Of a stretch of 64,000 nucleotides of DNA, positions 9,410 to 18,924 are shown piece by piece. The translations under genes and the position numbers were made by a program. The DNA lies in assembly GCF_018139485.1 (NCBI RefSeq), contig NZ_JAGSNF010000021.1, forward strand, positions 1 through 64,000, written 5' to 3'. Position 1 is the first letter of the stretch. Each line of letters begins with the position of its first letter. Origin of the DNA: Phycicoccus avicenniae. GTDB taxonomy: Bacteria > Actinomycetota > Actinomycetes > Actinomycetales > Dermatophilaceae. Under the pieces are notes generated by a model. It was not told the origin of the DNA, did no database searches, and saw only the letters and a program-made list of their open reading frames with translations.

Positions 9410-9901
9410 TTACCTCCTGGGTCCGTCGCCGTCTCGTACGTTCGGCACTGTCGCGGCGAGGAGGTCGAGGGCGGCCGCGACGCTCGCGGCCCGGATGTCC
9501 GTCCTCGACCCGGTGAACGCGTGCTCGCGGGCCGCTGTTCCCCCGTCGTGGACGACGGCCACGAAGACCGTGCCCACGGGGCGCCCGTCCGCCGGGTCCG
9601 GTCCGGCGACGCCGGTCGTCGCGACGCCGACATCGGCCCCGAGGGCGCGCCGCACCCCCGCGGCCATCTGCCCGGCGACATCGGGGTCGACCGCCCCCCG
9701 GCGCGCGAGGAGCCCCCTGTCGACGCCGAGCACGGAGGCCTTGAGGTCCGTGGCGTACGCGACGACACCGCCGCGGACGACCACGGACGCACCGGGGACG
9801 TCGGTCAGCGCCGCCGCGACGAGACCGCCGGTGAGCGACTCCGCGGTGGCAACGGTGAGCCCGGCCTCCCGCAACCGGCCCACGACGTCCGCGGGGGTCA
9901 C
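9410..9901 (-). CDS. cinA: CinA C-terminal domain / nicotinamide-nucleotide amidohydrolase
   Basis: A 163-residue protein consisting only of the CinA C-terminal domain: [22 protein letters not shown], then [14 protein letters not shown], then [21 protein letters not shown]. This domain (PncC) deamidates nicotinamide mononucleotide in NAD recycling. The stand-alone form is the usual one in actinobacteria. GTG at 9901 overlaps the pgsA stop by 4 bases (GTGA), showing translational coupling within the rimO-pgsA-cinA-clgR group. Confidence 0.93.
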   Translation of the reverse strand: MTPADVVGRLREAGLTVATAESLTGGLVAAALTDVPGASVVVRGGVVAYATDLKASVLGVDRGLLARRGAVDPDVAGQMAAGVRRALGADVGVATTGVAGPDPADGRPVGTVFVAVVHDGGTAAREHAFTGSRTDIRAASVAAALDLLAATVPNVRDGDGPRR

Positions 9902-10530
9902 GCGCCCGATCCGTCCCGGGCCTCTCGGTCCGACCGCTTCTGCGCCGCGCGGTCGCTCGTGCGACGCAGGCGTACGGCCTTGAGCAGGTAGTCCAGACCG
10001 GTGAGCACGGTGAGCACGACCGCCGCCCCGAGGAATCCCCACGCGAGGACGTCCCACAGTGGGGTCCAGAACATCGCGTCCCGGGGCATGAGGAACAGCC
10101 CGATGCCGACGGTCTGGAGCACGGTCTTCAGCTTGCCCCCGCGGCCCGCGGCCATGACGCCGTGCCGGATGACCCAGAACCGCATGAGGGTGATGCCCCA
10201 CTCGCGGACGAGGACGATCGCCGTCACCCACCACGGCAGCTCGCCGAGGAGCGAGAGCCCGACGAGGGCCATCGTCACGAGCGCCTTGTCCGCGATCGGG
10301 TCGAGGACCTTGCCCAGGTCGGTGACGAGGCCCCGGCGTCGCGCGATGTCGCCGTCGACCCGGTCGGTGGCCATCGCGAGGGCGAAGACCCCGAAGGCGG
10401 CCCAGCGCAGCGCGGAGGACTCCCCGCCGCCGAGGAGCAGCCAGCCGAAGACGGGAACGAGGACGATCCGCGCCCCCGTGAGGAGGTTCGCGACGTTCCA
10501 GGGGCTCGGCTCGGGGGTGCCCTGGGTCAT
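9898..10530 (-). CDS. pgsA: CDP-diacylglycerol--glycerol-3-phosphate 3-phosphatidyltransferase
   Basis: A 210-residue membrane enzyme with the CDP-alcohol phosphatidyltransferase motif D-x2-D-G-x2-A-R-x8-G-x3-D-x3-D ([11 protein letters not shown] ... GKVLDPIAD). It makes phosphatidylglycerophosphate, the committed step to phosphatidylglycerol and cardiolipin. About five hydrophobic segments are visible. The C-terminus is basic and hydrophilic. The start overlaps the rimO stop (ATGA) and the stop overlaps the cinA start. Confidence 0.93.
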   Translation of the reverse strand: MTQGTPEPSPWNVANLLTGARIVLVPVFGWLLLGGGESSALRWAAFGVFALAMATDRVDGDIARRRGLVTDLGKVLDPIADKALVTMALVGLSLLGELPWWVTAIVLVREWGITLMRFWVIRHGVMAAGRGGKLKTVLQTVGIGLFLMPRDAMFWTPLWDVLAWGFLGAAVVLTVLTGLDYLLKAVRLRRTSDRAAQKRSDREARDGSGA

Positions 10531-11945
10531 CGCGGCTCCACGAGCAGGTCGACCCCCTCGGTCCCCACGACCCGTCCGACGACGAACGACCCCGGGGCGG
10601 GCAGCGGGACGCCGTCGCCCAGCCGCACGTGGCAGACCCCGTCGACGTCCGGCCCCTGGTGGTCGGCCCGACCGACGACGGCGCCCGGGTCGTCCTCGTC
10701 GTGGGACTCCACGAGCACGGTGACCTCCTCGTCCAGCCGCTCCTGCGCGCGCTGGGCGGTGAGCTCCTCGACGAGAGCGGTGAGCCGCTCGACGCGCTCG
10801 GCGACGACGTGCTCGGGCAGGTGGCCGTCCAGCCGCTCGCCCTCGGTCCCGTCCTCGTCGGAGTAGCCGAAGACCCCGACGACGTCGAGCCGGGCCTCGG
10901 TGAGGAAGTGCTCGAGCTCCTCGACGTCGGCCTCGGTCTCCCCGGGGAAGCCGACGATGACGTTGCTGCGCGCCCCGGCGAGGGGCTGCCGCGAGCGCAC
11001 GCCCTCGAGCAGACCGAGGAAGGGCTCGGTCCCGCCGAACCGGCGCATCCGGCGCAGCAGCGGGGTCGAGGCGTGCTGGAAGGACAGGTCGTACCAGGGC
11101 GAGACGCCCGGCGTGGCGGCCATCGTCTCGAGGAGGCCGGGCCGCACCTCGGCGGGCTGGAGGTAGGACACCCGGACCCGCTCGATGCCCTCGATCCCGG
11201 TGAGCTCCGGGAGCATCGTCTCGAGGAGGGTGAGGTCCCCCAGGTCCTTGCCGTAGGACGTGGAGTTCTCGCTGACGAGGAAGAGCTCGCGCACGCCCTG
11301 GTCGGCGAGCCACCGGGCCTCGTTCAGCACGTCGGACGGGCGGCGGGAGACGAAGGACCCGCGGAACATCGGGATCGCGCAGAACGAGCACCGCCGGTCG
11401 CAGCCGCTCGCGATCTTCAGCGGCGCCCACGGGCGGTCCCCGAGCCGGCTGCGGACGACGGTCGCGTCGTGCCCGGGGAGGGAGAGGCCCTCGGACGCCG
11501 CGGGCCGCTCGACCGGGGTGAGCGGCAGCATGCGCCGGCGGTCCGAGGGGACGTGCGAGGCCGGCCGGGCCCCGTCGAGGATGGAGCGCAGGTGGCTCGA
11601 CATGTCGGCGTAGGAGTCGAAGCCGAGGACGGCGTCGGCGTCGGGCAGCTCGTCGGCGAGCGTCTGGCCGTAGCGCTCGGCGAGGCAGCCGACGGCGACG
11701 ACCTTCTGCGTCCGCCCCGTCTCCTTGAGGTCCGCGGCCTCGAGGAGGGTGTCGATGGAGTCCTTCTTGGCCTGCTCGACGAACCCGCAGGTGTTGACGA
11801 GCGCCACGTCGGCCGCGGCCGCGTCGTCGACGAGGGTCCACCCGTCGGCAGCCAGGCGACCGGCGAGCTCCTCGGAGTCGACCTCGTTGCGCGTGCACCC
11901 GAGGGTCACGACCGCGACACTGCCGCGGGCTGCCGGAGACGTCAT
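10527..11945 (-). CDS. rimO: Ribosomal protein uS12 methylthiotransferase RimO
   Basis: A 472-residue radical-SAM methylthiotransferase. The N-terminal UPF0004 domain begins [18 protein letters not shown], with its cluster cysteines (C16, the Cys in [10 protein letters not shown] and the one in [10 protein letters not shown]). The radical-SAM CxxxCxxC is in [13 protein letters not shown], and a TRAM domain closes the protein. It adds a methylthio group to an Asp of ribosomal protein S12. It heads the rimO-pgsA-cinA-clgR operon and probably has a leaderless transcript. Confidence 0.94.
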   Translation of the reverse strand: MTSPAARGSVAVVTLGCTRNEVDSEELAGRLAADGWTLVDDAAAADVALVNTCGFVEQAKKDSIDTLLEAADLKETGRTQKVVAVGCLAERYGQTLADELPDADAVLGFDSYADMSSHLRSILDGARPASHVPSDRRRMLPLTPVERPAASEGLSLPGHDATVVRSRLGDRPWAPLKIASGCDRRCSFCAIPMFRGSFVSRRPSDVLNEARWLADQGVRELFLVSENSTSYGKDLGDLTLLETMLPELTGIEGIERVRVSYLQPAEVRPGLLETMAATPGVSPWYDLSFQHASTPLLRRMRRFGGTEPFLGLLEGVRSRQPLAGARSNVIVGFPGETEADVEELEHFLTEARLDVVGVFGYSDEDGTEGERLDGHLPEHVVAERVERLTALVEELTAQRAQERLDEEVTVLVESHDEDDPGAVVGRADHQGPDVDGVCHVRLGDGVPLPAPGSFVVGRVVGTEGVDLLVEPR

Positions 11946-11951
11946 CCCCCC

Positions 11952-11957
11952 ACTCTA
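11952..11957 (-). promoter_or_regulatory. -10 box TAGAGT, leaderless start of rimO
   Basis: TAGAGT on the minus strand ends 6 bases before the rimO ATG at 11945. It shares the 59-base divergent gap with the dipeptidase promoter, so the -35 regions must nearly overlap. Confidence 0.6.
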
Positions 11958-11991
11958 AGGCGCATCCGTCGAGGCCACCGCCACCCCCGGG

Positions 11992-11997
11992 TAGGGT
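11992..11997 (+). promoter_or_regulatory. -10 box TAGGGT, leaderless start of dipeptidase gene
   Basis: TAGGGT lies 7 bases before ATG 12005. Confidence 0.6.
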
Positions 11998-12004
11998 CGC
12001 CGCC

Positions 12005-13198
12005 ATGAGCGGCACGACGGGAGCACGCGTCCGCGCGCTGCTCGAGCGCCACCCGGTGCTCGACGGCCACAACGACCTGCCGTGGGCGGCGCGCGAGCTC
12101 GTCCGCTACGACTGGGACCGCCTCGACGTCGGGCTCGCCGGTCGGCCGACCCACACCGACCTGCCGCGGCTGCGCGCGGGCGGCGTCGGCGGCCAGTTCT
12201 GGTCGGTCTACGTCCCCTCGACGCTCCAGGGCGACCAGGCCGTCACCGCCACCCTCGAGCAGGTCGACGCCGTCCACACGATGGTGCGGCGGTACGCGGG
12301 CGACCTCGCGCTCGCGACGACCCGCGCACAGGTCGAGGACGCGATGGCCCGGGGCCGGATCGCCTCCCTGATCGGGGCCGAGGGCGGGCACAGCATCGAC
12401 TCCTCGCTCGGGGCCCTGCGCATGCTCTTCGCGCTCGGGGTCCGGTACCTGACGCTGACGCACAACGACAACACGCCGTGGGCCGACTCCGCGACGGACG
12501 AGCCGGTGCTCGGCGGGCTCTCCCCCTTCGGCCGTGAGGTCGTCCGGGAGATGAACCGGCTCGGGATGGTCGTGGACCTCTCGCACGTCTCGGCCGACAC
12601 GATGCGCGCCGCGCTCGACGTCACCGAGGCCCCGGTCCTCTTCTCGCACTCCTCCGCGCGGGCCGTGTGCGACCACCCGCGCAACGTCCCGGACGACGTG
12701 CTGGCCCGGGTCGCCGGCAACCGCGGCGTCTGCATGGTGACGTTCGTCCCGAAGTTCGTCTCCCCCGCCGTCCGGGAGTGGGACCTCGAGGCGACCGACG
12801 CCGCGGCGGCCGAGGGCGTGTCCTCCGCGGACCACCTCGCGTACTCCGCATTCACGACCCGCTGGCGCGAGGAGCACCCGATGCCCGAGGCGACCGTCGA
12901 GGACGTCGTCCGTCACTGCGAGCACGTCCGCGAGGTCGCCGGGGTGGAGCACATGGGGCTCGGCGGGGACTACGACGGGTGCGACGTGCTGCCGGTCGGC
13001 CTCGAGGACGTCTCGGGCTACCCACGGCTGCTCGCCGCCCTCGCCGACCGCGGCTGGAGCGACGCCGAGCTCGGCATGCTCACGAGCGGGAACGTCCTGC
13101 GGCTGCTCGGCGACGTCGAGGAGCGCGCGGCGGACGTCGCCGCCACGCGGGGCCCGAGCCTGGCCACGATCGAGGACCTCGACGGGGCGGCCGGCTGA
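12005..13198 (+). CDS. Membrane dipeptidase-like peptidase (family M19)
   Basis: A 397-residue zinc dipeptidase. DGHNDLPW (~21-28) gives the first metal-binding His-x-Asp pair, GAEGGHS (~125) the bridging Glu, and [14 protein letters not shown] the later His ligands. The family cleaves dipeptides, including those with D-residues in the second position, and some act on antibiotics. No signal peptide is seen, so it is probably cytoplasmic. It stands alone, transcribed away from rimO and towards the channel-like gene. Confidence 0.9.
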   Translation: MSGTTGARVRALLERHPVLDGHNDLPWAARELVRYDWDRLDVGLAGRPTHTDLPRLRAGGVGGQFWSVYVPSTLQGDQAVTATLEQVDAVHTMVRRYAGDLALATTRAQVEDAMARGRIASLIGAEGGHSIDSSLGALRMLFALGVRYLTLTHNDNTPWADSATDEPVLGGLSPFGREVVREMNRLGMVVDLSHVSADTMRAALDVTEAPVLFSHSSARAVCDHPRNVPDDVLARVAGNRGVCMVTFVPKFVSPAVREWDLEATDAAAAEGVSSADHLAYSAFTTRWREEHPMPEATVEDVVRHCEHVREVAGVEHMGLGGDYDGCDVLPVGLEDVSGYPRLLAALADRGWSDAELGMLTSGNVLRLLGDVEERAADVAATRGPSLATIEDLDGAAG

Positions 13199-13252
13199 GC
13201 GGACCGCCCCGCCGGGCCCACCGGCGGACGGCGGTCACCGGCCGGCCCGGGG

Positions 13253-13957
13253 TCACTGACGGGCGCGGATGACCGTGAGCGCCACGAGCCGCGAGATGAC
13301 CATCGCGACGTAGAGCACGCCGCCGAGCTGCTCGACGGTGACGAGCGCCCGGGCCTGCGGGCGGATCGGCCCGACGTCGGAGAGACCGACGCTCGTGAGG
13401 TTGGCGCCGGAGAAGTACAGCAGCTCGAGGAAGCTGCGCTGGCCGGGACCGTCGAACGAGGTGAACGAGCGCGGCCAGATCTCCTGGATCGCGAGGAAGA
13501 GGTAGGCGAAGGCGAAGACGAGCACGGTGAAGCAGGCGCCGACGGCGAAGAGCTCGTCCTTGGTGACCCAGTAGTCCTCGAACATGTACGAGATGAGCGC
13601 GTACGCCGTGTAGATGTAGAAGACGGCGAGGAACAGGTGCGCCATGACGAGGATCGTGCTGTTGCCCGTGTCGAAGAGGCTCCAGATCTCGAACGCGACG
13701 GCCGGCAGGCCGAGCGTCGCGCCGAGCCAGGTCAGGGCCGGGGTGCTGCGGACGGTGAAGACCGCGATCGTCACGGCGAACAGGCTCATGAGCGAGATGA
13801 CCGCCCGCCCGTAGAACGTCGGCGCGAGGAACGGCAGGAGCAGGATGACGAGCACCTGCACGAGGAGCAGGAACGCCGACGGCTGCTTGCGCAGCGTCGC
13901 CTTCCACCGGCCCCAGGTCGAGGGCGGCTCGCGCAGGTCCTCCCACATCATCGTCAT
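13253..13957 (-). CDS. Ion-channel-like (two-pore-domain K+ channel fold) membrane protein
   Basis: A 234-residue protein with about six hydrophobic segments. The last two flank a pore-loop-like stretch LYFSGANLTSVGLSDVGP, the arrangement of Ion_trans_2 potassium channels. The signature filter (T-x-G-Y-G-D) reads T-S-V-G-L-S-D, so Tyr and the second Gly are missing and potassium selectivity cannot be assumed. The ATG at 13957 has a TACCGT -10 box 7 bases upstream, supporting a leaderless start. It is convergent with the dipeptidase gene and downstream of ftsK. Confidence 0.72.
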   Translation of the reverse strand: MTMMWEDLREPPSTWGRWKATLRKQPSAFLLLVQVLVILLLPFLAPTFYGRAVISLMSLFAVTIAVFTVRSTPALTWLGATLGLPAVAFEIWSLFDTGNSTILVMAHLFLAVFYIYTAYALISYMFEDYWVTKDELFAVGACFTVLVFAFAYLFLAIQEIWPRSFTSFDGPGQRSFLELLYFSGANLTSVGLSDVGPIRPQARALVTVEQLGGVLYVAMVISRLVALTVIRARQ

Positions 13958-13964
13958 GCGGGAC

Positions 13965-13970
13965 ACGGTA
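13965..13970 (-). promoter_or_regulatory. -10 box TACCGT, leaderless start of channel-like gene
   Basis: TACCGT on the minus strand, 7 bases before ATG 13957. It supports this start, which has no Shine-Dalgarno sequence. Confidence 0.55.
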
Positions 13971-14034
13971 GCCGGGCCGGCCCCGAGGGCTCGGGGAGAC
14001 CGGCCGCGTCGGTGCCACGTGGTCGCGGCACGCG

Positions 14035-16770
14035 TCAGCGGCCGGTGAGCTCCCAGGCGTCCTCGCCGGACCCGTCGTCCTCGACCTGCGGGTAGCGGTC
14101 GAGGTCGGCGGCGACGGCGTCCTGGCCGTACTGCCGGACGGGGACCTCCGTCGTGTCGCCGACGAGCGCCGGGGCCTCGTCGGTGCTGCTGCTCTCGCCC
14201 GCGCGGGCGTGGGCGTCGCCGTCCATCGGTGTGCCGTCGTCGGCCTGGTCGAACGGGGTCTCCTCCGGCACGTCCTCGCCGCGCAGCAGCGCGAGCGTGG
14301 TCGGCAGGTCGTCCGGCTTGACGAGCACGTCGCGGGCCTTGGACCCCTCGGACGGCCCGACGACGCCGCGCGACTCGAGGAGGTCCATGAGCCGGCCGGC
14401 CTTGGCGAACCCGACGCGCAGCTTGCGCTGGAGCATCGAGGTCGAGCCGAACTGCGTCGTCACGACGAGCTCGGTCGCCTGGAGCAGCAGGTCGAGGTCG
14501 TCGCCGATGTCGTCGTCGACCTGCTTCTTCGGTGCCACGGGGACGACGTCCTCGACGTAGGTCGGGGTCAGCTGGCCGGTGACGTGCCCGACGACCGCCT
14601 GGATCTCCGACTCGGCGACCCAGGCGCCCTGGACGCGCATCGGCTTGCTCGCGCCCATCGGGAGGAAGAGCGCGTCGCCCTGGCCGATGAGCTTCTCGGC
14701 GCCGGGCTGGTCGAGGACGACCCGGCTGTCCGCGAGGGACGAGGTCGCGAACGCCATCCGGGAGGGAACGTTGGCCTTGATGAGCCCGGTGACGACGTCG
14801 ACCGAGGGGCGCTGCGTCGCGAGGACGAGGTGGATGCCGGCGGCGCGCGCCAGCTGGGTGATCCGGACGATCGACTCCTCGACGTCGCGGGGCGCGACCA
14901 TCATGAGGTCGGCGAGCTCGTCGACGATGACGAGGAGGTACGGGTAGGGGGCGACGACGCGCTCGGACCCGGCGGGGGGCTTGACCTTCCCCGCGCGCAC
15001 CGCCTTGTTGAAGTCGTCGATGTGCTTGAAGCCGTACATCGCGAGGTCGTCGTAGCGGGTGTCCATCTCGCGCACGACCCACTGGAGGGCCTCGGCGGCC
15101 TTCTTCGGGTTCGTGATGATCGGGGTGATCAGGTGCGGGATGCCCTCGTACGCGGTGAGCTCGACGCGCTTGGGGTCGACGAGGACCATCCGGACCTCGT
15201 CGGGCGTGGAGCGCATGAGGATCGAAGTGATCATCGAGTTCACGAAGCTCGACTTGCCGGCGCCGGTCGCGCCCGCGACGAGCATGTGCGGCATCTTCGC
15301 GAGGTTGGCGACGACGTAGCCGCCCTCGACGTCCTTGCCGACCCCCATGACCATCGGGTGCTCGGTCCCCCGCGCGACCTGGCTGCGCAGCACGTCGCCG
15401 AGGCTGACGTTCTCGCGGTCGGTGTTCGGGATCTCGATGCCGATCGCCGACTTGCCCGGGATCGGGCTGAGGATGCGGACGTCGGCGGACGCGACCGCGT
15501 AGGCGATGTTCTTGCTCAGCGCGGTGACCCGCTCGACCTTGACCCCCGGGCCGAGCTCGACCTCGTAGCGGGTGACCGTCGGGCCGCGGGTGAAGCCGGT
15601 GACCTGGGCGTCGATGCCGAACTGGTCGAGGACCTGGGTCAGCGCGTCGACGACGTGGTCGTTCGCGGCGCTGCGGGTCTTGTGCGGGGTCCCCGGCTTG
15701 AGCAGCTGGGACTCCGGGAGCGTGTACGTGATGTCCCCGGCGAGCGAGAGCTGCTCGACCCGGGCCGGCAGCTGGGTCGTCGGCGGTGCCTCGAGGGCCG
15801 GCTTCTCCGCCGACCTCTCGGCGGGCGCGGCGACGGCAGGGGACGTCGGCGCGGCGGGCGCCCGCGTCCCGGTGGGTGCATCGGCGTCGGGCCGCTTCTG
15901 GCCCGGGCGCAGCTTCTTGCCCGTCCGGGGATCGACGGCGACCGCCTGCTCGAACGGCTGGTCGCCGTCCATCGGCTCCTCGGGCCGCGCGGCAGCGCGG
16001 GAGCGACGCGGCGCGCGGCGCGGCGCCTCGGCGGCCTCCTCGGCCTCCTCGGCGGGGTGGCCGGTCAGCCGGTCGGCGAGGTCGCGCAGAGCGGTCGGGA
16101 CCTCGCGCACCGGGGTGGCGGTGAGGACGAGCACGGCGAACAGGCCGAGGAGGACGAGGAGCACGGCGGCGCCGTAGACCGAGACGGCGGCCTCGAGCGG
16201 GCTCGAGGCGAGGAAACCGATGATGCCGCCGGCGGAGCGCATCCCGTCGGCCCCGTCCGGGGGCAGCGGGACACCGGCCCGGACGTGGACGAGCCCGCAC
16301 ACGGAGAACGTGAGCGCGGTGGTGCCGACGGCGGCGCGCGAGGTGGCTGCGTCGTCCTTCGGCGCGCGCAGGACCCGGACGCCGAAGACGAGGAGGACGA
16401 GCGGGACGGCGTAGGCGACGACGCCGAAGGTGCCCGCGACGACGGCGTGGGTGACGACCCCGACGGCGCCGGGCATGCCCCACCACTCGCGGGCCGCGAC
16501 GACGACGGCGAGGGCGATGAGGAGCAGACCGAGCCCGTCGCGACGGTGCTCGGTGTCGAGGTCGCGGCCGGTGTCCCCGACCTTGCGGGCGACGGCCCCG
16601 GTCGCGTGCGCCATCCCCATCCACGTCGTCCGGGCGGCCCGCAGCGGCAGCGGCAGCCCCCCGGACCGGGCCCCGCCCGACGAGCGGCGCGGGCGCGCCG
16701 TCGAGGTCCGGCTCTTCGGCCGGGTGGAGGAGCCCCGGGTCCGGGACGCGGAGGACGTACGTGTCGCCAT
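14035..16770 (-). CDS. ftsK: DNA translocase FtsK/SpoIIIE
   Basis: A 911-residue protein. The N-terminus is Arg/Ser-rich, then four to five membrane segments (~80-235), an Ala/Pro-rich linker, and a RecA-like motor with Walker A GATGAGKSS (~499-507) and Walker B LLVIVDELADLM. The C-terminal gamma winged helix is present (TSMLQRKLRVGFAKAGRLMDLLE). FtsK pumps chromosomal DNA through the division septum. The rnj-dapA pair lies upstream and rimO downstream, a usual actinobacterial grouping here interrupted by the channel and dipeptidase genes. Confidence 0.95.
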   Translation of the reverse strand: MATRTSSASRTRGSSTRPKSRTSTARPRRSSGGARSGGLPLPLRAARTTWMGMAHATGAVARKVGDTGRDLDTEHRRDGLGLLLIALAVVVAAREWWGMPGAVGVVTHAVVAGTFGVVAYAVPLVLLVFGVRVLRAPKDDAATSRAAVGTTALTFSVCGLVHVRAGVPLPPDGADGMRSAGGIIGFLASSPLEAAVSVYGAAVLLVLLGLFAVLVLTATPVREVPTALRDLADRLTGHPAEEAEEAAEAPRRAPRRSRAAARPEEPMDGDQPFEQAVAVDPRTGKKLRPGQKRPDADAPTGTRAPAAPTSPAVAAPAERSAEKPALEAPPTTQLPARVEQLSLAGDITYTLPESQLLKPGTPHKTRSAANDHVVDALTQVLDQFGIDAQVTGFTRGPTVTRYEVELGPGVKVERVTALSKNIAYAVASADVRILSPIPGKSAIGIEIPNTDRENVSLGDVLRSQVARGTEHPMVMGVGKDVEGGYVVANLAKMPHMLVAGATGAGKSSFVNSMITSILMRSTPDEVRMVLVDPKRVELTAYEGIPHLITPIITNPKKAAEALQWVVREMDTRYDDLAMYGFKHIDDFNKAVRAGKVKPPAGSERVVAPYPYLLVIVDELADLMMVAPRDVEESIVRITQLARAAGIHLVLATQRPSVDVVTGLIKANVPSRMAFATSSLADSRVVLDQPGAEKLIGQGDALFLPMGASKPMRVQGAWVAESEIQAVVGHVTGQLTPTYVEDVVPVAPKKQVDDDIGDDLDLLLQATELVVTTQFGSTSMLQRKLRVGFAKAGRLMDLLESRGVVGPSEGSKARDVLVKPDDLPTTLALLRGEDVPEETPFDQADDGTPMDGDAHARAGESSSTDEAPALVGDTTEVPVRQYGQDAVAADLDRYPQVEDDGSGEDAWELTGR

Positions 16771-16776
16771 GGCCGC

Positions 16777-16782
16777 AGACTA
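16777..16782 (-). promoter_or_regulatory. -10 box TAGTCT, leaderless start of ftsK
   Basis: TAGTCT on the minus strand ends 6 bases before ATG 16770. Confidence 0.55.
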
Positions 16783-17238
16783 CGCAGGAATCCCACGGGA
16801 CTCACGCGTCACACGCGCATCCGGGGAGGTCGAGGGCTGCGCCGACGTGCCGACGCGGTGGCCCGCCCGACCCCTGTCATCGAGCGGCCCACCGCGTCGG
16901 TCCGGGCCGCGGAGCGGCCGGTGGCCTGCCGGCGACCGGACGGGCCCGACCCGCCCTGGACCTCCGACCGGTGCCCTGCGCACCGGCCGGAGGCGCCGGG
17001 CGGGCCGCGAGAACGCGGGCCCGAGGTGGTCGCCTGGTGGCTCTCCGAGGTCTGCGGCCCTGCCAGACCTTGACCTCGAACTGACGACTACTTTACGAAC
17101 CCTTTACCTTTCTCGCCGGCGATTCCACGCCCGGCGACGACATGTCGACCGAACGGCCGAGGCCGTGATGTGACGCGTGGGTACGGGTGTGACGGCAGGT
17201 GACGAGCGAGGCCGACGGGGCGTGCGGCGAGCGCTCGC
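16783..17238. other. Long intergenic region between rnj and ftsK
   Basis: About 456 bases with no convincing gene. The ftsK-proximal half is GC-rich. The segment ~17065-17115 is noticeably AT-richer (CTACTTTACGAACC, CCTTTACCTTT) and could hold a promoter in either direction. A 7-bp inverted repeat (TCGCCGG 17113-17119, CCGGCGA 17131-17137) sits beside it and could help end rnj transcription. I cannot assign an RNA gene. Confidence 0.4.
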
Positions 17239-18924
17239 TCAGGCCTCGATGACCGTCGGGATGATCATCGGACGCCGCTTGATCTTGCGCCCGACCCAGG
17301 TCCCGATCGTGCGCCGGATGACCTGCTGGAGCTGGTAGGGGTCGGTGACGCCCTGGGCGGTCGCGTCGGTGAGGGCCTTCTCGATCCGCGGCTTGATCTC
17401 GTCGAAGACCACGTCGTCCTCGACGAAGCCGCGGGCGGTGATCTCCGGACCGGCGACGATCCTGCCGCTCGAGGTGTCGACGACGACGACGACGTTGACG
17501 AAGCCCTCGTCGCGCAGGATGCGGCGGTCCTTCAGGAGGGTCTCGTCCGCCTCCCCCACCGACGAGCCGTCGACGTACACGTACCCGCACTCGACGGCCC
17601 CGGCGATGCGGACCTTGCCGTCGACGAGGTCGACGGCGACCCCGTCCTCGGCGAGGACGACCCCGCGGGGGTGGACGCCGGTCCGCTTCGCGAGCTCGGC
17701 GTTCGCCACGAGGTGACGCCACTCGCCGTGCACCGGCATGACGTTGCGCGGCTTGACGATGTTGTAGACGTAGAGCAGCTCGCCGGCGCTGGCGTGGCCC
17801 GAGACGTGCACCCGGGCGTTGCCCTTGTGGACGACGGTCGCGCCGAGGCGCATGAGCCCGTTGATGACCCGGTACACGGCGTTCTCGTTGCCCGGGATGA
17901 GCGAGGAGGCGAGCAGGACGGTGTCGCCCTCCCCCACCTCGATCCGGTGGTCCCGGTTGGCCATCCGGGACAGGGCGGCCATCGGCTCGCCCTGGGAGCC
18001 GGTGCAGACGAGGACGACCTTGTGGTCGGGCAGGTCGTTCAGCTGCTTGATGTCGACGAGGACGTCGTCCGGCACGTGGAGGTAGCCGAGGTCGGCGGCG
18101 ATCCCCATGTTCCGCACCATCGAGCGCCCGATCATCGCGACCTTGCGGCCGGACGTCGCGGCGGCGTCGAGCACCTGCTGGACGCGATGCACGTGGGAGG
18201 AGAAGCACGCGACGATGATCCGCCGCTGTGCGTCCCGGAACACCTTGTCGATCGCCGGGCCGATCTCCCGCTCCGGGGTCGTGAAGCCGGGGACCTCGGC
18301 GTTCGTGGAGTCGGTGAGGAAGAGGTCGACCCCCTCCTCGCCGAGCTGGGCGAACGCGCGCAGGTCGGTGAGCCGACCGTCGAGCGGCAGCTGGTCCATC
18401 TTGAAGTCCCCGGTGTGCAGCAGCGTGCCGCCCGGCGTGCGCACGCAGACGGCGAGCGCGTCGGGGATGGAGTGGTTGACGGCGACGAACTCGCAGTCGA
18501 AGACGCCGAGCCGCTCCCGGCCGCCCTCCTTCACCCCGAGGGTGTAGGGCGTGATCCGGTGCTCCTTGAGCTTGGCCTCGATGAGCGCCAGGGTCAGCTG
18601 CGACCCGACGACCGGGATGTCCGGCTTGAGGCGCAGCAGGTAGGGGACGGCGCCGATGTGGTCCTCGTGCCCGTGGGTGAGGACGATCGCCTGGACGTCG
18701 TCGAGGCGGTCCTCGATGCTCGAGAAGTCCGGGAGGATGAGGTCGATCCCCGGGTGGTGGTCGTCGGGGAAGAGGACGCCGCAGTCGATGACGAGCAGCT
18801 GGCCGTCGTGCTCGACGACGGTCATGTTGCGGCCGACCTCCCCGAGGCCGCCGAGGGGGGTGACCCGGACACCGCCCTTCGCGAGCGGCTTCGGGAGGTC
18901 GAGGTCGGGGTGGGGGTGGCTCAT
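17239..18924 (-). CDS. rnj: Ribonuclease J
   Basis: A 561-residue metallo-beta-lactamase/beta-CASP nuclease. The zinc-binding THGHEDHIG motif is at residues 83-91, and the beta-CASP region includes CTGSQGEP. It has both 5'-3' exonuclease and endonuclease activity in RNA decay and rRNA maturation. The ATG overlaps the dapA stop by 4 bases (ATGA), the dapA-rnjA pair that is very common in actinobacteria. The C-terminus is basic (WVGRKIKRRPMII). Confidence 0.95.
   Translation of the reverse strand: MSHPHPDLDLPKPLAKGGVRVTPLGGLGEVGRNMTVVEHDGQLLVIDCGVLFPDDHHPGIDLILPDFSSIEDRLDDVQAIVLTHGHEDHIGAVPYLLRLKPDIPVVGSQLTLALIEAKLKEHRITPYTLGVKEGGRERLGVFDCEFVAVNHSIPDALAVCVRTPGGTLLHTGDFKMDQLPLDGRLTDLRAFAQLGEEGVDLFLTDSTNAEVPGFTTPEREIGPAIDKVFRDAQRRIIVACFSSHVHRVQQVLDAAATSGRKVAMIGRSMVRNMGIAADLGYLHVPDDVLVDIKQLNDLPDHKVVLVCTGSQGEPMAALSRMANRDHRIEVGEGDTVLLASSLIPGNENAVYRVINGLMRLGATVVHKGNARVHVSGHASAGELLYVYNIVKPRNVMPVHGEWRHLVANAELAKRTGVHPRGVVLAEDGVAVDLVDGKVRIAGAVECGYVYVDGSSVGEADETLLKDRRILRDEGFVNVVVVVDTSSGRIVAGPEITARGFVEDDVVFDEIKPRIEKALTDATAQGVTDPYQLQQVIRRTIGTWVGRKIKRRPMIIPTVIEA

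Noticed and set aside
16783-17238. Small ORFs in the rnj-ftsK gap
   Set aside because: Short frames in both directions have no conserved sequence, no ribosome binding site and GC-bias composition of non-coding shadows.
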